29,037 nt of DNA from CAYLNH01 sp964384625. Its GTDB lineage: Bacteria; Verrucomicrobiota; Lentisphaeria; JABSQK01. Position numbers and translations under genes: made by a program. Below the pieces are notes generated by a model that did no database searches, was not told the DNA's origin, and worked only from the letters and a program-made list of their open reading frames with translations. The stretch lies in contig CAYLNH010000063.1 of the NCBI GenBank assembly GCA_964384625.1, positions 1 through 29,037 on the forward strand, given 5' to 3'. Position 1 is the stretch's first letter. The number at the start of each line of letters is the position of its first letter. Of the stretch, positions 6,876 to 16,200 are shown piece by piece.

Positions 6876-7952
6876 ATGCGACGCCAACTACAGCAACTCT
6901 TGTGTCTTCTTCTCTTTTTCGCACTGACCCCGCTGGGCCATACCCAGAATGAGAAACTGCTTGCCATGATGGAGCAGATGGCGGACCGCTACTACGAGAT
7001 CAACGCAGGGGAACTTGATTCGCTTCTGGCTACCCATGACTGGTCTGAAGAACCGGAGATCGAGGTCCGCATCTACCACGGCGACACCTCCGTCAAGGAA
7101 GAAGCTCTTTACGGTAAAGACGACAGTTGGGACTGCCTTCCTGCCTATGGAGAAATGCGTGCCTATTGCTGGCAAGATGGAAAGGTCCTCGACATCTATG
7201 ATGCGATCCTGCCGGACATTGATCCCGAAAGCCCCGAGAACGCATACGCTCTGCTGCCCAAGATCAGTCTAGCAAATCCGAAAGCGAAGCGTGCCTTCGC
7301 GTTGCTCCCCAAGCTTGGCGCCGAAGACTACCGTGTGCGTGGCGCCGTCCGCAAAGAGCTGAGGGCTATTGGGTTGCCAGCGCTTGGCGCCCTGCTGCAG
7401 GCGGTAAAGTCGTCTGATCCCGAAATACGGGTCACTGCAAAAGAAATCCTGCCGCCATTCTGCGAGGAACGTCTGGAAGGACCCATCTGGGAGGCATTGC
7501 TCCAAGCAAGTCGTGCCGGGGCACCGGACAACGCGCTGCAGGTCGTTGCAGGGCTACAGCCAGTGATCAAGGACTGGAAGATCGCCCGCAACATCCCATA
7601 TACCCTAGCGGACATGGCGTGCTATGGCGGGCCGGAAAAAGCAAAGGCCGTGTGGCGCATCGAAAACGCCAGGTTGCGGCGCCAAGTCGCGCAGATCGTC
7701 GCCGATCGCATGCTGCACAACAAGAAGGATGGCGGAGCCATCCTGGCCGGCATCGTGGGCATGCAGGAACCAGGCATCAGACTTCGATGCTGGCTTGCCC
7801 TGCTGCGGTACGACTTTCTGCCCGAGCAACCTGACCTGCACGACCAAGACTACACACCTTTGGGGAAGCTACTGCTGCACGGGGTCTACGGCGGTGGAAT
7901 CCACATACCAGAAGCGTGGCGAATGCAACAGAGATCAGGCACCACCAAATAG
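6876..7952 (+). CDS. secreted HEAT-repeat-like protein
   Basis: This 358-residue protein of unknown function is probably exported. The N-terminus MRRQLQQLLCLLLFFALTPLGHTQ is a signal peptide with likely cleavage near residue 24. The middle contains helix pairs of HEAT type (EDYRVRGAVRKELRAIGLPA, then LGALLQAVKSSDPEIRVTAK, about 150-190) and further helical segments up to residue 320. Such solenoids usually mediate protein binding; no catalytic motif is visible. The ATG is preceded by GAAAGG at a good distance. It is transcribed divergently from the isochorismatase-fold gene and converges on the GH4 gene, so no operon partner can be named. Confidence 0.75.
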   Translation: MRRQLQQLLCLLLFFALTPLGHTQNEKLLAMMEQMADRYYEINAGELDSLLATHDWSEEPEIEVRIYHGDTSVKEEALYGKDDSWDCLPAYGEMRAYCWQDGKVLDIYDAILPDIDPESPENAYALLPKISLANPKAKRAFALLPKLGAEDYRVRGAVRKELRAIGLPALGALLQAVKSSDPEIRVTAKEILPPFCEERLEGPIWEALLQASRAGAPDNALQVVAGLQPVIKDWKIARNIPYTLADMACYGGPEKAKAVWRIENARLRRQVAQIVADRMLHNKKDGGAILAGIVGMQEPGIRLRCWLALLRYDFLPEQPDLHDQDYTPLGKLLLHGVYGGGIHIPEAWRMQQRSGTTK

Positions 7953-8049
7953 CAAGTCTTCCGACCCTATCTACTATTGACCATTCACTACCTACCAAGC
8001 TCAACAGCACTTTAGGAAAAACCATAGCCGTGGCTTCCATCATCTATCG

Positions 8050-8136
8050 TCGTTGTCTTGATCGTTGTCGCCCTTCGGAGCGAAGCGACAGTCCGAAACC
8101 GCAGAGATCGAATGTAGACAACGATCACGACAACGA
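8050..8136. repeat. inverted repeat in convergent spacer
   Basis: In the 261-bp space between two convergent genes, TCGTTGTCTTGATCGTTGTC (8050-8069) is complementary to 8117-8136 with one mismatch in 20, around a 47-base loop. Each arm is internally repetitive (CGTTGT units). It may serve as a bidirectional transcription end or be another copy of an interspersed repeat. No gene is seen in the spacer. Confidence 0.6.
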
Positions 8137-8213
8137 GTCTAGACAGCAGACCTTTTGAAATAGACCTCGGAAGCACGCAGCGGCTACAAGAACAGAACGC
8201 TCTGACGAGCTTG

Positions 8214-9539
8214 TCAGAGCTTAACGCTCTTGAAGTGCGGCAGGTACTTCTTGTTCTTGCGCAGCATTTCGGCGACCATCTTGCGGATCTCGTCGAGGGA
8301 CAGCACGGCGGCGGTCAGCGGGTCGTTGACGATGGACTGGTAGACCAGTTCCGGATCGCCGAGACGACAGGCTTCGACGGCGATGCTTTCGCTGTAGGCG
8401 TGGTTCGCGGTCAGCGGCATGACCTGCGCCGGCAGGTTGCCGACCTGCATTGCCTGCAACTGCCGCCGCCCCGCAAGCACCGGGACCTCAACACAGTAAT
8501 CCGGCAGGTTTGGGATGATGCCGGCGTTCGGCACGTTGCCATTGAAGCGGAAGAGTTCTTCGCCCATCCAGGCGTTGATGATACGCGTGGCGTACTCATT
8601 GCTGCGCTTAATCTCGATCGGCTCTTTGCTCTTGAGCCAATCGCTCTGGTTCTTGCGCCAGGTCTTCTCTTTATTGCGGTAGCCCTTGAGGATGTAGGCG
8701 TGCTCGCCGGGGTTCCAGCCGGTGCCGTTGGTGCAGTGCTTCTTGATCAGATCTTTGCGCTTACGGAACCACGGGTTGTACTCGGAGTTGTGGCCGCTGG
8801 ATTCGGTGACGTAGTAGCCCAGCGCCAGGAACATCGCGTTGCGCACCTGTTCGTGATTGAAGATCTCTTTGTCCGTCGAGACCACCTTGCGCAGTTTCGG
8901 CAGGAGGTCCTTGCCGTTGTGCTGCAGTTCGATGAACCAGGACAGATGATTCAATCCGGCGCAGACGTAGGAGACCTGTTCGGGCTTTTTGCCGCACCAG
9001 CGCGCCAGCATGGCAGCGGTGCCCTGCACGCTGTGGCACAGCCCGGTTACGGTAATGCTCGTCTGCTTCTGCATGGCGTCACACAGCATGGCCATCGGAT
9101 TGGTGTAGTTCAGCATGATGGCGTTCGGACAAAGCTCTTCCATGTCGCGGCAGATATCGAGCATGGTCGGGATGGTGCGCAGCGCCCGGAAAATACCGGC
9201 CGGTCCGCGGGTGTCGCCGACGTTGATGTCAACGCCGTACTTCATCGGAATGAGGATGTCATGCTGCCAGATGCTGGTGTTGCCGCACAGGATGGTGACG
9301 ATGACGGCATCGGCGCCCTTCAGTACGTCCCGGCGTTCCGTAGAGACCTCGAGCTTCGTCGGGGCATCCGCCGCGGCAATGAGCTTCTTGCACAGGCGCT
9401 CGGCAGTCTTCAGCCGACCCTTGTGGATATCGACCAGCGCCACGGTTCCTTTCGCCATCTTCGGATAGGTCAGGATGTCGGTCATCAGTTTGCGTGTCCA
9501 GCCGAAGCCCCCTGCCCCAATCAATACGATCTTTGCCAT
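8214..9539 (-). CDS. glycoside hydrolase family 4 (alpha-galactosidase-like)
   Basis: This 441-residue cytoplasmic enzyme is a GH4 member, a family that cleaves glycosides by an NAD- and Mn-dependent redox mechanism. It begins with a Rossmann nucleotide-binding motif (IVLIGAGGFG, 4-13). It carries the family segments NYTNPMAM (144-151), GLCHS (Cys168, a metal ligand) and GLNH (His198, a metal ligand), then TESSGHNSEY. The NYTNPM and GLCHS spelling is nearer MelA-type alpha-galactosidases or alpha-glucuronidases than 6-phospho-glucosidases, but the substrate is not certain. The start at 9539 is chosen because the Rossmann strand follows at once and GGAAGG lies 8 bases upstream. It is divergent from a GH29 alpha-fucosidase, suggesting joint use of galactose/fucose-containing oligosaccharides. 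Confidence 0.88.
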   Translation of the reverse strand: MAKIVLIGAGGFGWTRKLMTDILTYPKMAKGTVALVDIHKGRLKTAERLCKKLIAAADAPTKLEVSTERRDVLKGADAVIVTILCGNTSIWQHDILIPMKYGVDINVGDTRGPAGIFRALRTIPTMLDICRDMEELCPNAIMLNYTNPMAMLCDAMQKQTSITVTGLCHSVQGTAAMLARWCGKKPEQVSYVCAGLNHLSWFIELQHNGKDLLPKLRKVVSTDKEIFNHEQVRNAMFLALGYYVTESSGHNSEYNPWFRKRKDLIKKHCTNGTGWNPGEHAYILKGYRNKEKTWRKNQSDWLKSKEPIEIKRSNEYATRIINAWMGEELFRFNGNVPNAGIIPNLPDYCVEVPVLAGRRQLQAMQVGNLPAQVMPLTANHAYSESIAVEACRLGDPELVYQSIVNDPLTAAVLSLDEIRKMVAEMLRKNKKYLPHFKSVKL

Positions 9540-9560
9540 TGTGTTGTCCTTCCGGTAAGA

Positions 9561-9630
9561 GTGGTTCATCCACACTACTGCGGATCCAACGTTCCTCAAC
9601 AGCTGCACTGGCACGATCCCGCGAACGTGC
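9561..9630. promoter_or_regulatory. shared divergent control region of GH4 and GH29 genes
   Basis: The 126-bp divergent spacer contains two short inverted repeats: GTGG-TTCAT-CCAC (9561-9573) and GCACG-N10-CGTGC (9611-9630). Either could be an operator for coordinated control of both genes. The regulator is unknown, and short repeats like these can arise by chance. Confidence 0.3.
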
Positions 9631-9665
9631 GATGGTATCGTCGCAAACCACGGAAGGACTTTGTG

Positions 9666-11039
9666 ATGACCGAAAAGCGCGCAGACGTAATGACCGGCGA
9701 TGCCGGCGACTGGCAGAGCGTTGACGATTACCCGCAGTGGCTGAAGGACCGATTGGCGTGGTTCCAGGATCTAAAGTTCGGGCTGTTCATCCACTGGGGC
9801 ATCTACTGCCAGTGGAACTGCATTGAGAGTTGGCCATTGGTGGAAGAAGATACCTGGGCGCGACCGGACGACATGCTGTGCTGGGTCGAACGCGGCAAAG
9901 ACCTGGAGCGCTTCCGGGCCGACTACCGCGCGTTGAACCAGACGTTCAATCCCGTCGGTTTCGATCCGGAATCGTGGGCGGACGCCGCCAGGCGCGCCGG
10001 CATGAAATACGTTTGCTTTACGACCAAGCACCACGACGGCTTCTGCATGTGGGACACGAAGACAACGGACTACCGCATCACCCACCCCAGCTGTCCATTT
10101 CATACGCACTCGCGCGCGAACGTGGTGAAGGAGGTCTTCGATGTCTTTCGCGAACGCGACTTTGCGGTGAGCTGTTACTTCTCGAAGTCCGACTGGCACT
10201 GCCCGTGGTACTGGGCGCCCGGCCGGCCGGCGCCGGATCGCAATCCGAGCTACGACACGTCGGCGGAACCGGAGGTCTGGGAGCAGTTTGTGCAGTTCGT
10301 GCACGCGCAGGTGAAGGAGTTGATGTCCGACTACGGCAAGATCGACATCCTCTGGTTGGACGGCGGCCAGGTGCGCCCGCCCGCGCAGGATATCCGCATG
10401 GACGAGATGGTGGCGATGGCACGAGCACTGCAGCCGGGACTGATGGTCGCCGACCGCACGGTGGGCGGCGAACACGAGAACATCATCACGCCGGAACAGG
10501 AGATCCCGGACGCGACGCTGGGCCGCGCCTGGGAGTCCTGCATCACCATGGGTGACGGCTGGTCCTATCGCGAGAATGACACCTACAAATCGGCGGCATG
10601 CATCATCGAGATGCTGGCGGACATCGTCGCCAAGGGCGGCAACTTGATTCTGAACATCGGACCGTCGCCGGACGGCAAGTTCGACCCGGTCGCGCTCGAT
10701 CGCCTGGAGGACGTCGGCAAATGGATGGATATCAACAGCGAAGCGATCTACGGCACGACAACGCTCGAACCGTATGCCAACGGCCGCATCCGGTATACAA
10801 AGAAGGGCGACACGGCCTACGCCATTGTGCTGCCGGAAGAGAACGCCGAGCTGCCCCCGGAGAAGCTGACGCTGCATGGCGTCCGCCCGGCCGACGGCTC
10901 ACAGGTCGTCCTGCTCGGCACGTCGGACACGATCCCGTGGTCCGTAACGGCAGGCGGCGCGGAACTGCAGTTGCCGAAAATATCAGCTCCTGGCGGACAT
11001 GCCTGGGTCCTGCGCTTCCCGCTGGCGCCGGAGGGCTGA
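9666..11039 (+). CDS. alpha-L-fucosidase, GH29
   Basis: This 457-residue enzyme should remove alpha-linked L-fucose by a retaining mechanism. GH29 landmarks are FGLFIHWGIY (38-47), AGMKYVCFTTKHHDGFCMWD (111-130) with the substrate-binding HH, and ILWLDGGQ (228-235), where Asp232 is the expected nucleophile. A short beta-rich C-terminal domain follows from about 365. There is no signal peptide, so unlike many family members it probably works in the cytoplasm on imported oligosaccharides, together with the divergent GH4. The frame is open far upstream, across the whole antisense of GH4, but the ATG at 9666 is right because GGAAGG precedes it by 8 bases and GH29 homology begins soon after. Confidence 0.93.
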   Translation: MTEKRADVMTGDAGDWQSVDDYPQWLKDRLAWFQDLKFGLFIHWGIYCQWNCIESWPLVEEDTWARPDDMLCWVERGKDLERFRADYRALNQTFNPVGFDPESWADAARRAGMKYVCFTTKHHDGFCMWDTKTTDYRITHPSCPFHTHSRANVVKEVFDVFRERDFAVSCYFSKSDWHCPWYWAPGRPAPDRNPSYDTSAEPEVWEQFVQFVHAQVKELMSDYGKIDILWLDGGQVRPPAQDIRMDEMVAMARALQPGLMVADRTVGGEHENIITPEQEIPDATLGRAWESCITMGDGWSYRENDTYKSAACIIEMLADIVAKGGNLILNIGPSPDGKFDPVALDRLEDVGKWMDINSEAIYGTTTLEPYANGRIRYTKKGDTAYAIVLPEENAELPPEKLTLHGVRPADGSQVVLLGTSDTIPWSVTAGGAELQLPKISAPGGHAWVLRFPLAPEG

Positions 11040-11069
11040 GGACACGAGAAGATAGCCCGTGGACGGTTT

Positions 11070-13187
11070 TTATTCAGTCAATGTCAGACCGATCTTGCCG
11101 GGCGGAACGGTGCGTTCGGCCAGGCCGTTGCCGGCCGGCACGGTAACTGCAGTCTTGGTCGGGTTGTAGAGGACTTCATAGGTTTTGTCGCCGACGCGGC
11201 ACTCGAAGCCGACCAACGCATCGTGATCTATTTTCCGGGCGGCCGTGACCTTCCCCAGACCGCGCGGCGTTATGCTCGCCAGCGTCTGGCGACGATAGCC
11301 CGCGGGGATGGTGATCTTCTTCGGCAGGTACTCCTTGGTCTGCCGTTTGTCCTTGTTCTTGGGTGCCTGGGCGATCTCTTCCGGCACACGCGGTTGATCG
11401 AGCAAACTGAGTTGGTAGTCATTTCGGGACTGCGGCGCCAGCGCGTAGCGACGCACCCGTTCGACCACGTGGTGTGGAAAATCGGTGTGCCAGATGCGCA
11501 GATCCAGGGTGCCGGCGTGCCAGGTCTTTTGGGCTTCATCGGCTTCCCATTTTTTGCCGTTCACAATAAAACGGAACTGGTGGTTGAACTCATAGGCCTG
11601 CTTATCCTCCAGCGCCAGACTGTCGATCAAACCGATCAGGCCTTGGGGGGTCATGAGCCAGAGTTCGGTTACTTGCAGCGGCGCCTGAGGGATCACGGGA
11701 CGCCAGGTCTTCGGCGTCAACGCCGGCTTATAGACGGTGCAGACGGCTCCGACATCGTCTTGGATGACGTGCGTGAAGTCCCCTCCTGCAGGGCCGAGCA
11801 TGGAGTAGTTGAAGTCGTACCTGCGCAGCTGATAGAGCGGGTCGACGCGCAGGAACGGGCGGGCCATATGCAGGGCATCGTAGTTTTTGCCGCTGTCATG
11901 AACGCGCATGGCACTGACGCGGGTGTAGGTAAACGAGCCAACGGTAAAGGTGGAGGACCAGGGGGCCGCGCGCAGGCGCAGGCCGCGGATGTCGGGATCG
12001 TGGACCACGTAGTTGTCGCGCACCGGCTTGGCTTCGATCTTTGCCATCTGATTGAAGGCCAACGCACCGAGGACCAGGTCGAAACGGTCGCGGCTCTTGC
12101 CGTCCTTGGCCATGGCCCGGGCGATGGTTGCGTTCTCGCCGTCCTGCGTTGCCGCGGCGGTCATGGCCACATGCATGGACCAGAAGGTACGCCACTGGTC
12201 TTTCCACCAGATGTCGGGTCCGGCATTGAAATGGTACGGCGGCTCGAGGTTCAGCGGATACCACGGCTTGGACCGCTCCAGGCACTCCTCCGCCATGGGG
12301 CTTTTTGTTGCCCACCAGTAGAGATACAGCGCGCGGATCTCGATGGCACGGTAGTACATGGTCTCGAACTCGAGATGACGCTTGTCGCCCAAGCGCATGC
12401 GATAGGGGAACATGCCGTTGGGCATCTGATCGCGATGAAGGATGGCGACGATGCTCTGGGCCATGCGCAGGTACTTTTCCTCGCCGGTCAGCAGCCAGCC
12501 GTGGACATACACAGCCATCGGGTGGGTGGCCATATTGACGTAGTTTTCGGCCTTGGCGATGAGCCGGTTGAACTTCGCGGGCGTCGTGTGCGCCTCAATC
12601 GAAGCAATGACGATCTGTCGGTACTTGGCGCACAACTCGTCGCCGATGGCGACCTTGAGTTTCGGATGCGCCTCGACCGCCAGAAGTGGAATGGTATAGT
12701 CGGCAAACCCCCAGAAGTCGCCGATTTTACCGGGAGTCCAGTTCTTCGCCTTCTTCGGATTTTCCGGTTTGGTCGTCAGCCGTTTGAGCAATCCCTCCAG
12801 CCAGGTTCGAGACATTTCGATCAGTCGTTTGTCATTGCGGTACTTGCTGTCCGGCGACAGATAACCCCATACGGCCCAGTTGAAGAATTTTGAGTAGGTC
12901 TGCCAAGGCTTCCGTACCGCCGATTTCTCCAGTTTGCCGGCGAACGCCTTTCCGAGGAAGTTGTTGATGTAGTCGGCGCCGGCATTGGGCTGGCCCGCCG
13001 GCGTCGCGGCATCAGGCAGGTAGGTCTTGTGCCAGGGCTGACGAATCTCTTCCTTCACGTCTTTGAACTTATAGGTGGACACGGGTTCATCTCCCTGACA
13101 GAACGCGCTGGATGTTGCCAATAGCGCAACAACCAGAATGGCGAATACCTTGTGACGGCCAAATTTGCCGGGCTGTATGTTGGGCAT
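11070..13187 (-). CDS. secreted 705-aa protein, putative (alpha/alpha)-barrel carbohydrate-active enzyme
   Basis: This is the last gene of the five-gene polysaccharide operon, 16 bp after the 1444-aa gene. The N-terminus (GRHKVFAILVVALLATSSAFCQ, about 10-31) is a signal peptide. Residues 100-400 are helix-rich with repeated aromatic and His/Asn positions (for example ENYVNMATHPMAVYVHGWLL near 212), as in the (alpha/alpha) toroids of polysaccharide lyases and some hydrolases. Residues 400-700 are beta-rich, like the sandwich that follows such toroids. No lyase family motif is certain, so the enzyme class is inferred from architecture and operon context only. GAAAGGAT lies about 6 bases before the ATG. 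It may be a non-enzymatic binding partner instead. Confidence 0.7.
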   Translation of the reverse strand: MPNIQPGKFGRHKVFAILVVALLATSSAFCQGDEPVSTYKFKDVKEEIRQPWHKTYLPDAATPAGQPNAGADYINNFLGKAFAGKLEKSAVRKPWQTYSKFFNWAVWGYLSPDSKYRNDKRLIEMSRTWLEGLLKRLTTKPENPKKAKNWTPGKIGDFWGFADYTIPLLAVEAHPKLKVAIGDELCAKYRQIVIASIEAHTTPAKFNRLIAKAENYVNMATHPMAVYVHGWLLTGEEKYLRMAQSIVAILHRDQMPNGMFPYRMRLGDKRHLEFETMYYRAIEIRALYLYWWATKSPMAEECLERSKPWYPLNLEPPYHFNAGPDIWWKDQWRTFWSMHVAMTAAATQDGENATIARAMAKDGKSRDRFDLVLGALAFNQMAKIEAKPVRDNYVVHDPDIRGLRLRAAPWSSTFTVGSFTYTRVSAMRVHDSGKNYDALHMARPFLRVDPLYQLRRYDFNYSMLGPAGGDFTHVIQDDVGAVCTVYKPALTPKTWRPVIPQAPLQVTELWLMTPQGLIGLIDSLALEDKQAYEFNHQFRFIVNGKKWEADEAQKTWHAGTLDLRIWHTDFPHHVVERVRRYALAPQSRNDYQLSLLDQPRVPEEIAQAPKNKDKRQTKEYLPKKITIPAGYRRQTLASITPRGLGKVTAARKIDHDALVGFECRVGDKTYEVLYNPTKTAVTVPAGNGLAERTVPPGKIGLTLTE

Positions 13188-13203
13188 GGGCTATCCTTTC
13201 GTC

Positions 13204-16200
13204 TCAGTGTTTCTGAAAGACCTTATCCAGCAATTCCCGGGTCTTGCCGGCGTTGCTGCGCATATAGGCGAGCGCCTCGCCGTTCGTCCGTTCCGGGAAG
13301 ATCCAGCAGACCCAGGCAAAGGTGAAGGGGTCCTTGCTGGCCGTCGCGCGCTTCGGGCTTTGCAGCGAAGGCCTGCCGTGGAACGCGATCTTCTTCCATT
13401 GTTCGGGCTTGATCAGCAGGCCGGCGCAGCCCTGGCCTTTGGGGAAGAAGGCGCGGTCGCGCACGGCATCGCCCATGAGCATCCAGGACTTCTCCTCCTG
13501 TGGTACTCTGACAAAGGCCTTGCCTGCGTTCTTACCCACACCTGCCGGATAGCCGCGGAGCTGCAGCGCCACACTGCTCAGCGGCACACTGGGCTTGACC
13601 GTTAGCCGGTGAAAGAGTCCTTCGTGATCCGGCAGCATGGCGTAGTCAAGCTGGACCAAACCTTTGGGCGTCTTCCACGTCAGTCGGGCCCGGGCGATGC
13701 CGTCTTTGCTGGTATCCTCGGTGCTGGTCATGGCGAAATCCAGGGTCTGCACGCCATCGAGCGAAATCTGGATATAGCCGTTGTAGTACCAGAGCATGGC
13801 CCTGGGCCCATTGATCCCGAGCCCCGTCGAATTGAGCGCGCGCACCCGCTGGAATTCGCCGCCGCGCTGGACGCTCTTGTCGTTACAGACCAGGTACTTG
13901 AGCTTGTAGGTACGCAACGGATTGGCGAAAGTGAAATTCGCCATCAGGTGCCGCTTGCCATTGTGCGGCCCATAGCGGATGATCTTCTGACTCAGCTTGC
14001 CGACTCTGGCGGCGGCGACCGCCGGCTTTTTCACATCATCCAGTTGCTCTTGCCATTCGCCGGCCGGCCAATCCAGCGGCTTCCGCGTCACTCGGACGAT
14101 CTTCGACTTCTGCGGCAGGGTTGGGATGGTGGCGGCCGCGTTCACGGAAAGCGCCTTCGTGCCGACCACGCCACTGAGCACATCCCGCACTGTCAACGGG
14201 TACACACCCGGCTCCAAGCCGGCCGGCAACGTCAGGCGGACCTCGCCCTTACCGGCCGTCAGGTGCACATTGGCGGTGCAGGACGGCACCGTTTCGTTTG
14301 CCGACGTGCTGAGCGCAACGCGCACCACATGCTGTCCGGCAGTTGACCCTGAGGTCTTCAGGTTGATCTTGACCGTCACGTCCTCACCGGCTTTCGCCGC
14401 GTCGGCGCCGGCGAGCGCGACGGCCTCGACTTTGTAGGGGAGAAAGGCATAGAGGCGCGGCTTGCCGGGAAGGAGTTCCACTTGGGCCGACGTCACATGC
14501 CCGAGATACCTGCCGGCGCGCATATCATAGACATGGGCCTTCTCTTGGGACTCCAAGGTGGATTTCAACGGGGCCCAGCGTTCCGGGCCATGATGAAACC
14601 AGGCGCGGTTCTCGATGCCCTTCTTCTTGCCGAGTGACCACCGGGCGGGGCTGCGAATATAGTCCGGCACAAGTCCCACTACACGGACGGGGCCTTCACG
14701 GAAAGTTACCCCATAGACAGGCGGTGCTCCCTTTGTCTGATCCGTCAGGCGGATGCTCGGCGTCTTAACTTTCGCCTGTTTCAGCAGCTGCGGGAGCCAG
14801 TCGGTGATGGAAGCAAGGTCTGGCTGGACGGCCAGGTAGATGGCTCGCCCCTGGCTGCCGACACGAACGGCCGGCGATGCAAAGAGCGGCTTGAGCGCGG
14901 GCGGCGCTTTGGCTGCATCCCGCACCGCCAGGTCGCCAACGCGGGCAAAGGGCAGAGCGCCTCCTGCCGCATTACCGGCCGGGAGCAGTTCGCCGGTTGT
15001 CAGCCCTTCCAGCGTCACGGTCTTGCCGGCGCCGGACAGGGCTGCCGCGCAGCGTACCCCATTCAGGGGACCGCCCTTGGCCGCCTGACCCTTGCGAGTG
15101 AAACCGAAGAGTGCCGTGGCTTTCTCGGCCCCGGCACCGGAGCCGGCAAAGCGGTGCGAACCAATGACCACGCCGCCGGCTGCGATCACCTTGGCAAGGC
15201 CCTCGGCGAGGTCGCGCCCGACGACCGGCGCATCGGCAGCAATGACCAGCCGCGCACCGGCGAGCCGATCCATCTCCGGTTGCCTGGCATCGACGAGGAT
15301 GTACGGGGTGTTGCTTCGATTGAGGGCTTTGGCCCAGGGCTGGACCGCCCCGCGACTCCCGTTGTAGAGCAGGCGTACGGCGCCGGTGTCGCGCTTCATG
15401 CGGATCACCTGTTCGCCAATGCCCGAGGCGATCAGCGCGATCTCCTCGCGCCACCAACGGGTTTCATGGGTGGTGGTGAGATCACTGTTCAGGACGGCGA
15501 AGTTGGCGCCGGACATGAAGTAGGAGATCCCGCGGGTGCCGTCCAGCAGCCAGACCCAGGGCGCGCTTCGGCTGTAGGGTTCGTGGTCTTTCCACGGAGC
15601 ATAATGGGTCCAAAGCGTCATGATCCCGTCGGGATTCATAAAGGAACGATAGACGTCGCGCTCGATACCGCGCCAGAGATCGACGCCATACAGGGGATAG
15701 GGCGAATAGGGCGTCAGAAAACGCGAAGTCTTGAGCAACGGCACGACCGCCGGGTCTCTCGGAAAGACGCCGCAGTAGCCGATACGCGCATTGGGATCGA
15801 TAGGTCGCAGAATCGCCTCGGCCTTATCCCGCCAGGACAGGGTCTCACCGGTCGGTTCGTCGGCAAGCGAGTAGCCAAGCGGCGAGAGAGGCGCCAGGTG
15901 CGGCGCAAACTCCTTGAGCCGCTGGCGCGATTTCTCTTCGTTGAACTTCTTGGTATTGAATCGATTCTTCGGCACGAAGACATTGGTGGGCACCACGCGC
16001 ATACCAGCCGCGGCAGCGGCCTTGTTCAGGCCGGACGAACGCCCCACTGTGGCCATCGCCGAAATGCCGAGCTGGCGCAGCCGCTGGTAGCGCCAGCGCT
16101 CACCCAGATTGCCCCTCTCGGTGGACCAGACAATGGTGTGCCACTGTTGCAGGTCTCGATTCGGATCCGGCCGGGTGTAAACGGTCCGGCGCTCTTCATC

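Noticed and set aside
8211..9665. A 485-codon open extension upstream of the GH29 fucosidase on the plus strand
   Set aside because: It is exactly antisense to the GH4 gene and has no family resemblance. The fucosidase has a good ribosome site at 9666. The open frame is a by-product of GC-rich codon use.
9771..10877. Minus-strand open frame of 368 codons
   Set aside because: It is antisense to the GH29 gene and has no recognisable motif.
11223..12893. Long plus-strand open frame of 556 codons
   Set aside because: It is antisense to the 705-aa secreted protein, with a composition rich in His, Arg and Gly and no domain.
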